From Actinomycetota bacterium (GTDB lineage: Bacteria > Actinomycetota > Humimicrobiia > Hakubellales > JAMDDV01), in contig JAMDDV010000045.1 of the NCBI GenBank assembly GCA_023488455.1, positions 52,705 to 116,704 on the forward strand: 64,000 nt of DNA, read 5' to 3'. Every line of letters begins with the position of its first letter. The first letter of the stretch is position 1. A program made the position numbers and the translations under genes. This document shows, piece after piece, positions 59,254-64,000 of this stretch. Under the pieces are notes generated by a model. It worked only from the letters and a program-made list of their open reading frames with translations, did not search any database and was not told the DNA's origin.

Positions 59254-60519
59254 ATGATTAAAAGAATATTGTTTAATGAATTAAAATCACATCTTTTGAA
59301 AAAGGAAATAAGTTTAATTATTGGCCCCAGACAATCAGGCAAGACCACATTAATGCTTTTGCTTAAGGATTTTTTGATAAAAGAGGGAGAGAGGGTTGTT
59401 TTTCTAAATCTTGATGTTGAGACTGACAGGAGTTATTTTTTATCTCAATCAAGACTAATTAGTAAGATCCAACTTGAGATAGGGAAGAATAAAGGATTTG
59501 TTTTTATTGATGAGATTCAAAGAAAAGAAGACGCTGGATTATTTTTAAAAGGTATTTATGACCTGAATTTACCTTACAAATTTATTGTTTCGGGCTCAGG
59601 TAGTATTGAGTTAAAAGAGAAAATTCATGAATCACTGGTGGGAAGAAAAAGGATTTTTGAGCTCACCACGCTAACTTTTGAAGAATTTGTAAATTTTAAG
59701 ACCGATTATAAATATGAGAATAACCTGGATGAGTTCTTTGAAGTTGAAAACGATAGGACAAAAGAGATATTTGAAGAGTATTTGTATTTTGGAGGATATC
59801 CAAGAATAGTTCTTGCTGAATCTATATTGGAGAAACAGATTGAAATGAATGAGATTTACCAAAGTTACTTGGAAAAGGATATTTCATTTTTGTTAAATAT
59901 CCAAAAAACTGAAGAGATTTCTGGTCTCGTTAAAATATTGGCTTCTCAGATTGGGAAATTGACTAATTTCTCAGAACTTTCAAATACTTTACGATTATCT
60001 AACCAAACTTTAAAAAAATATCTCTGGTATCTTGAAAAAACATTTATTATAAATAAAATTACTCCATTTTTTAAAAATGTAAGAAAAGAAATTACAAAAT
60101 CTCCAGTTTACTATTTCTATGATTTAGGTTTAAGGAATTATTCTTTAGGGCTATTCAGTAGATTTGGTGAAATATATGATATAGGGTTTATATTTCAAAA
60201 TTTTATTTTTAATATTTTAAGAAATACACTTAAGACAAGCTCTGCATCAATTAATTTCTGGAGAACTTTGGATAAGGCAGAGGTTGATTTTGTTGTTTCA
60301 CCTGGAATAGAAATTTTTCCTATTGAGGTCAAATACAAATTCTTAAAAGACCCTGCTTTAGGGAGATCGCTTAGAAGTTTTATTGCAAAATATAATCCTA
60401 AAAAGGCTTTTGTTGTTAATTTGAATTATGAAAGTGCCATAAAAATTAATAGTACAGAAATATTTTTCCTACCATACCATAAAGTAAAAAATTTTATTAA
60501 ATTAGCTAAAAATGATTGA
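59254..60519 (+). CDS. AAA ATPase with DUF4143 domain, 421 aa
   Basis: ATP-binding protein of the large AAA/DUF4143 family. Walker A is SLIIGPRQSGKTTLMLLLKD (residues 20-39), Walker B GFVFIDEIQRKEDAG near 86, sensor I KFIVSGSGSIELKE near 110. The C-terminal half has EVDFVVSPGIEIFPIEVKYK near 350, which resembles a PD-(D/E)xK-like nuclease core (D, E-x-K). Function unknown; often found as mobile, stress-linked genes in archaea and anaerobes. It is adjacent to four TA genes. Confidence 0.85.
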   Translation: MIKRILFNELKSHLLKKEISLIIGPRQSGKTTLMLLLKDFLIKEGERVVFLNLDVETDRSYFLSQSRLISKIQLEIGKNKGFVFIDEIQRKEDAGLFLKGIYDLNLPYKFIVSGSGSIELKEKIHESLVGRKRIFELTTLTFEEFVNFKTDYKYENNLDEFFEVENDRTKEIFEEYLYFGGYPRIVLAESILEKQIEMNEIYQSYLEKDISFLLNIQKTEEISGLVKILASQIGKLTNFSELSNTLRLSNQTLKKYLWYLEKTFIINKITPFFKNVRKEITKSPVYYFYDLGLRNYSLGLFSRFGEIYDIGFIFQNFIFNILRNTLKTSSASINFWRTLDKAEVDFVVSPGIEIFPIEVKYKFLKDPALGRSLRSFIAKYNPKKAFVVNLNYESAIKINSTEIFFLPYHKVKNFIKLAKND

Positions 60520-60541
60520 CGTTAATGATTTCTTTAGAAGC

Positions 60542-60979
60542 TCATAGCTTAAGATATGCGTAAAGCACCTTTGCGAAATCTTCCAGATCAACAAGATCCT
60601 CTTTTATCTTTCGATAAACGATCTTCCTGTCAAGATTAGCGTACTCATGAACGAGTATATTTCTGAATCCAGGCAGTTTTTCAATTCTGGCATGAAGTTC
60701 CTTGTCTATGATCTTCTTATCTTTCAGAAGGCTCAAAATGTCTGCATATGTATAAGGAACCTCTGCATCTACTTCGGACAAAGCCATGTTTCCTAGATCA
60801 AATAATGATTCTATGGCCAGATGCAAATTTCGCTCCCCCGTTGAGTAGATAAAGGCATCTGACAGGAATTCTGCTTCACCGTATTTCTCACGAACGATCC
60901 TCAAAATGCTGAAGTATTCTTCAAGTTTCTTAAATCTCCCCCTTAACCTTTCTTCTCTCTCGGTCAATGTTTTCATCAC
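60542..60979 (-). CDS. hepT: HepT-like (DUF86) ribonuclease toxin
   Basis: 145-residue HEPN protein. The catalytic R-x4-H-x-Y motif is in FRNILVHEYANLDRK near residue 107. The helical remainder (AIESLFDLGNMALSEV) is typical of HepT. It is the second gene of a minus-strand pair and overlaps mntA by four bases. In characterised pairs MntA adds AMP to the tyrosine of this motif and silences the RNase. Confidence 0.92.
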   Translation of the reverse strand: MMKTLTEREERLRGRFKKLEEYFSILRIVREKYGEAEFLSDAFIYSTGERNLHLAIESLFDLGNMALSEVDAEVPYTYADILSLLKDKKIIDKELHARIEKLPGFRNILVHEYANLDRKIVYRKIKEDLVDLEDFAKVLYAYLKL

Positions 60980-61407
60980 CTGACTTGAGCACCCAAGGTA
61001 CAGCTGTAGTGGGTCTTTCGAAAGTACTCAAAATCCATAAATTTTCTCAAGAAGTCAAGCCTGAATTCGATGAGGTCTTCATTGTTTCGGATAAATATAG
61101 CTATCCCTGTATTCAGCACGTTGTAAACCACAGGAGAGTAGTTGTTGTTAAGAATCAAGAGATCGACATTATCACCATAATGATCGCCAAATTCTTTTAT
61201 TAATCTTGTCAATATCTCCAACTTCTTTTCAAATTGTAGCTTCTGGTCATTGTCAAATGGTCTATGCTTTAGATAAATGGCAAAGTCAATATCGCTGAGA
61301 GGCCCCGCTCTACCTGTTATTTTGGATCCGAAGAGCAAGGCAAATAGAATATCTTCATCTGGCTCCAAAAATTTTCTGCTGCGTGTAATTATCTCGTACT
61401 TGTTCAT
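60976..61407 (-). CDS. mntA: MntA-like nucleotidyltransferase antitoxin
   Basis: 143-residue minimal nucleotidyltransferase. The active-site motif G-S-x10-D-x-D is in FGSKITGRAGPLSDID followed by FAIYL (about residues 27-42), and a third acid in VDLLILNN near 90. It AMPylates HepT in homologous systems. First gene of the minus-strand operon. A GNAT or DNA-binding antitoxin is not needed. Confidence 0.92.
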   Translation of the reverse strand: MNKYEIITRSRKFLEPDEDILFALLFGSKITGRAGPLSDIDFAIYLKHRPFDNDQKLQFEKKLEILTRLIKEFGDHYGDNVDLLILNNNYSPVVYNVLNTGIAIFIRNNEDLIEFRLDFLRKFMDFEYFRKTHYSCTLGAQVR

Positions 61408-61545
61408 AGGTAGATTCTACCATATCTGTAGATCTCTCGGAAATTTAAAGTGACACTAATATATAGTTTAATGTAACGGCTGAAGAGAGAAATGCTAACT
61501 AAAAGGTTGTCCATGAGAACATTTTGCTACAGTATAATTATTATA

Positions 61546-62094
61546 ATGAATAAGGTTTATCGAAGGTTATGGCATTTAATCGGTGGTTCGTTTTTTCCCA
61601 TACTCTCCATCTTTGTTTCAAGGAAAATTCTTCTTTTAACACTTGGCTCATTGTCAACTGTAGTATTTACCGTTGAGTTGGTCAGGCTTTTTTATCCTAA
61701 ATTCAATAGCTGGATATACGGTCGTCTGCGTCGTGCTTTGAAGGAAGAGGAGAAGTTCAAATTGACGGGTACGACGTATCTTTTGATCGCGACTCTGTTT
61801 GTTTTTGCTTTTTTCGAAAAAGAGATAGCCGCGATTTCGCTGCTCTTTCTTTCGGTCGGTGATCTGATGGCGGGTATAGTTGGTGAAAAATATGGCCACA
61901 TCAGGATATTTAATAAGAGCATCGAGGGAAGCATAGCCTGCTTCTTCTCATGCTGGGCAGTTGGTATTATCTTTTATTTTTTGAGATTTGTTGATTTGAC
62001 CTCTGTCATTTTTAGTGGGTATACAGAGATGACAGTAAAGTTTCGGCCTCGGTTGCCTACAGATTCCATGCATATAATGAAGGTGTGGAACTGA
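61546..62094 (+). CDS. Dolichol-kinase/CDP-diglyceride-synthase-like membrane protein, C-terminally truncated
   Basis: About 182 residues in frame. The N-terminal part RRLWHLIGGSFFPILSIFVS, then GTTYLLIATLFVFAFFEKEI and the motif LLFLSVGDLMAGIVGEKYGH (about residues 105-124) match SEC59/VTE5-type lipid kinases. The family continues for roughly 40 more residues with a last transmembrane segment; here it runs into YTEMTVKFRPRLPTDSMHI, which is unrelated. A 3' deletion or insertion junction is likely near 62015. TATAAT (61533-61538) is seven bases from ATG 61546, so the mRNA may be leaderless. Confidence 0.7.
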   Translation: MNKVYRRLWHLIGGSFFPILSIFVSRKILLLTLGSLSTVVFTVELVRLFYPKFNSWIYGRLRRALKEEEKFKLTGTTYLLIATLFVFAFFEKEIAAISLLFLSVGDLMAGIVGEKYGHIRIFNKSIEGSIACFFSCWAVGIIFYFLRFVDLTSVIFSGYTEMTVKFRPRLPTDSMHIMKVWN

Positions 62095-62225
62095 GTTTAA
62101 ATGGTGACCATAACAGAGCTTTTTCTGAAGTAAGAAAAAAATCCATCATGTCCCTCTCTTCTAAGGACAAAATGGTACCAAAATCTGAGAGCTAGTCCGA
62201 AACCAAAAAATATTAAATCGAGCGC

Positions 62226-62283
62226 TTGACAGCCCCCTGAATTTTAGTATAATATGATAACGGTATCATGGTAACGGTATCAT
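62226..62283 (+). promoter_or_regulatory. Consensus promoter with tandem LacI-type operators
   Basis: TTGACA (62226-62231), 16-base spacer, TATAAT (62248-62253), both perfect. Just downstream the element TAACGGTATCAT occurs twice (62258-62269 and 62272-62283). TGATAACGGTATCA (62255-62268) is a pseudo-palindrome with a central CG, as in LacI-family operators, and differs from the TTGTAAACGTTTACAA site of the other locus. The operators cover the expected start site, so this is a repressible promoter for the URO-D and FGGY-kinase genes. Confidence 0.8.
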
Positions 62284-62317
62284 ACTTCAATTGTGCTATA
62301 CCGAAAGGGTTAAAGGT

Positions 62318-63460
62318 ATGAACCACCGCGAACGTGTATTGGCTGTGTTTGAGGGCAAGTATATAGACCGACCGCCGATGTGGTATGGGGCTCATCCAGA
62401 GACGACAGCGAATGTGGCTAGGATGCTGGGCGTGTCTGTTAACGAAAAGGAAGTATTCCTTGAAAGACCAGAGGAGAGATTGATGTCATCGTCGTTGCCA
62501 CGGCATCAACAACACCAGTCGGCAACAGTGAGTTCTGAAGAAAGCGAGGAGAAGGTCCTTGAAGCCTTAGGGATCGACTTCCGCACAGTTCGACCAGAGT
62601 ATATTGGTGAGCCATTTGAGACCTTCGCCGATGGGACTTATATGACCGAATGGGGCATCAGGCGAGGTGGCCTCTATTGGGGTCAGGCTTTAAGTCATCC
62701 ACTGGCAGAAGCTAATAGTCTGAAGGACTTAGAAAATTATGATTGGCCCGATCCAGCTCTATGGAGGGTAGATCAAGTGCCTGAACTAGCACGTCGCTAT
62801 AGCAATTATTGTATCATTGGGGGTGCATGGTCGCCATTCTTTCATGATGTAATTGAATTATTCGGTATGGAGAAGGCCTGCTTTCTGATGTTTGACCAAC
62901 CTGATTTGATTGAGGCTGTGGTGGACCGCTGTTCCGAGTTCTACCTGGATCAAACCCGTCGAATGTTCTCCAAATACTCCAAGCATATTGACATGTTCTT
63001 CTTTGGTAACGACTTCGGTAGCCAGCAAGGATTGATGATCTCTCCGAAAATGTGGCGTCGCTTCTTTCGCGAGCCTATTCGTCGGATGATCGATCTTGCC
63101 CACAGGTATGGGATCAGGACGGCTTTACATTCTTGCGGTAGTATTTGGGAAATTATCCCTGACTTGATTGAGATGGGAGTAGATGCTTTAAACCCGATTC
63201 AGCCAACTGCTAATGGTATGGATCCTGAGCGATTATGTCGTGAGTTTGGCAAAGACTTGGTATTTTTCGGGGGGATAGACGTAACCCATATTCTTCGTGA
63301 ATGTACGCCCGAACAGGTTCGACTTGAGGTTAGACGTGTTATTAATATTATGAGCTATGCAAAAGGGTTTATCTTGGCTCCATCGCATGACTTCCTGTTA
63401 CCAGAAGTGCCGGCTGAGAACATCATCGCATTGTATCAGGAAGGGAGCTGCACTATTTAA
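62318..63460 (+). CDS. URO-D/MtaA-family methyltransferase-like protein, 380 aa
   Basis: URO-D superfamily protein starting MNHRERVLAVFEGKYIDRPP at ATG 62318 with AAAGG upstream. FGNDFGSQQGLMISPKMWRR near residue 228, then TALHSCGSIWEIIPDLIE near 266 (H-x-C intact), VDALNPIQPTANGMDPE, and GFILAPSHDFLLPEVPAEN near 347, where the third ligand position carries His. It resembles the protein at 43479-44540. It is driven by a consensus promoter with LacI-type operators and followed by an FGGY kinase. Its codons look richer in GC than those of the sugar locus. Confidence 0.85.
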   Translation: MNHRERVLAVFEGKYIDRPPMWYGAHPETTANVARMLGVSVNEKEVFLERPEERLMSSSLPRHQQHQSATVSSEESEEKVLEALGIDFRTVRPEYIGEPFETFADGTYMTEWGIRRGGLYWGQALSHPLAEANSLKDLENYDWPDPALWRVDQVPELARRYSNYCIIGGAWSPFFHDVIELFGMEKACFLMFDQPDLIEAVVDRCSEFYLDQTRRMFSKYSKHIDMFFFGNDFGSQQGLMISPKMWRRFFREPIRRMIDLAHRYGIRTALHSCGSIWEIIPDLIEMGVDALNPIQPTANGMDPERLCREFGKDLVFFGGIDVTHILRECTPEQVRLEVRRVINIMSYAKGFILAPSHDFLLPEVPAENIIALYQEGSCTI

Positions 63461-63615
63461 TTATATCAACGTGGAAAGTTTAAACATTCTTTGGATGTAT
63501 TTATGATGATACTAATTGAAGGCAGCAACTATTAATAAATATGAATAATAACGCAAATCCAAAAATTGCAAGTATAACCATAACCTAATAAGTTATTTAA
63601 AAAAGAGATGCAATA
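63461..63615. other. Short AT-rich gap before the FGGY kinase
   Basis: 155 bases with no gene and no clear terminator. AAAAGAGATG just before 63616 contains a weak ribosome-binding site for the kinase, so the kinase may be read from the URO-D promoter. Confidence 0.5.
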
Positions 63616-64000
63616 ATGACGAAGTTCTTAGTGGGTACTGATATAGGCACCTCAAGCACCAAAAGTGTGGTAATTGATATTGAGGGGAATATCCTGGCTT
63701 CACACGCCAAGAGCTATTCACTTATACAAAAAAAGAATTCAAGTGAAAAATTCCCTGGTATTAAGGCTGAGCACAGGCCTGAGGAGGACTACTGGGATGC
63801 AGTTGCAGAGACGATATCTGTTTCAATACATAATTCTAAAATAAGCCCCTCGGAGATAGCAGGTGTGAGTGTTAGTGCTCTATCTCCTGCATGTATTATA
63901 GTGGATAAAGACCTGCGTCCCTTAGCCAATGCGCACATCTGGATGGACCGTAGGGCTACAGCTGAGTGCCAGGCTATTCGAGATGAACTTGGGGATGAGA
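63616..64000 (+). CDS. FGGY-family carbohydrate kinase, N-terminal part (runs off window)
   Basis: 128 codons are visible. TKFLVGTDIGTSSTKSVVID is the phosphate-1 loop of the FGGY kinases (xylulokinase, gluconate or rhamnulose kinase-like), followed by AEHRPEEDYWDAVAET, VSVSALSPACIIVDKDLRP and ANAHIWMDRRATAECQ, whose D-R pair is a substrate-contact motif. The sugar is not determined. It lies 155 bases after the URO-D gene and is probably part of that operator-controlled operon. Confidence 0.9.
   Translation, partial: MTKFLVGTDIGTSSTKSVVIDIEGNILASHAKSYSLIQKKNSSEKFPGIKAEHRPEEDYWDAVAETISVSIHNSKISPSEIAGVSVSALSPACIIVDKDLRPLANAHIWMDRRATAECQAIRDELGDE

Noticed and set aside
62255..62283. TAACGGTATCAT tandem repeat as a CRISPR or mini-satellite
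   Set aside because: Only two copies, two bases apart, and placed exactly at a promoter start; an operator explains it better.

Overview
The window looks like the chromosome of an anaerobic, fermentative, probably uncultivated bacterium. I see no 16S or other decisive marker. Supporting traits are a class III (anaerobic) ribonucleotide reductase, FeoB iron uptake, ferredoxin and rubrerythrin-like proteins, a 2-hydroxyacyl-CoA-dehydratase-type system, oxidative ornithine fermentation, and a squalene-hopene cyclase/hopanoid operon fed by the MEP pathway. Frequent GTG/TTG starts, MrfAB, PadR/HAAS and dense translational coupling suggest a deep-branching Actinomycetota, Firmicutes-like or Chloroflexota lineage, but the phylum is inference. 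No rRNA, tRNA, CRISPR array or transposase was recognised.

Layout. 0-2 kb: two corrinoid-methyltransferase-like (URO-D superfamily) genes, then a possible short promoter-terminator RNA. 2-3.8 kb (minus): MgtC-like, PHP phosphoesterase, Rrf2 regulator. 3.9-11.2 kb: nrdR-nrdD behind a promoter carrying two NrdR boxes, then mrfA-mrfB (DNA repair), a GNAT and mobA. 11.3-15 kb: small redox and zinc-ribbon proteins, a DtxR-type regulator with its palindromic operator, feoB, and a 30-codon ROK-kinase remnant. 15.1-22.2 kb: Rrf2 regulator and the ornithine operon ord-ortA-ortB-oraS-oraE, coupled to a glycosyltransferase. 22.2-25.3 kb (minus): two HgdB/DUF2229-type proteins and their ATP-dependent activase. 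25.5-26.9 kb: PadR/HAAS pair. 27-35.2 kb: hopanoid/isoprenoid operon (polyprenyl synthase, fni, hpnH, hpnG-like, hpnA, shc, DUF116, ispE).

35.2-39.7 kb is accessory: a thiamine-binding-type protein, an AbiE-like pair in reversed order, a cupin, a rubrerythrin-like protein, a VapBC module between two identical 76-bp repeats, and a second, decayed RHH/PIN module. 39.7-57.3 kb is a visibly more AT-rich carbohydrate locus: a LacI regulator with a textbook promoter/operator, two URO-D methyltransferase-like proteins flanking a fucose-isomerase-like protein, an ABC sugar importer (binding protein and two permeases, no ATPase), two very large glycosidase-like proteins, then a cyclase-family hydrolase, an SDR, a 2-hydroxyacid dehydrogenase and a DapA-family aldolase. 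57.6-61.4 kb is a toxin-antitoxin/ATPase island. 61.5-62.1 kb is a truncated dolichol-kinase-like gene. 62.2-64 kb has a consensus promoter with tandem LacI-type operators driving another URO-D gene followed by an FGGY sugar kinase that runs off the window.

The most promising undescribed system is the 39.7-57.3 kb locus and its echo at 62.2-64 kb. In both, URO-D-family proteins that in known systems transfer methyl groups to or from corrinoids sit with sugar import, hydrolysis and sugar-acid catabolism genes. A pathway for methylated or otherwise modified deoxysugar glycosides is a testable guess.
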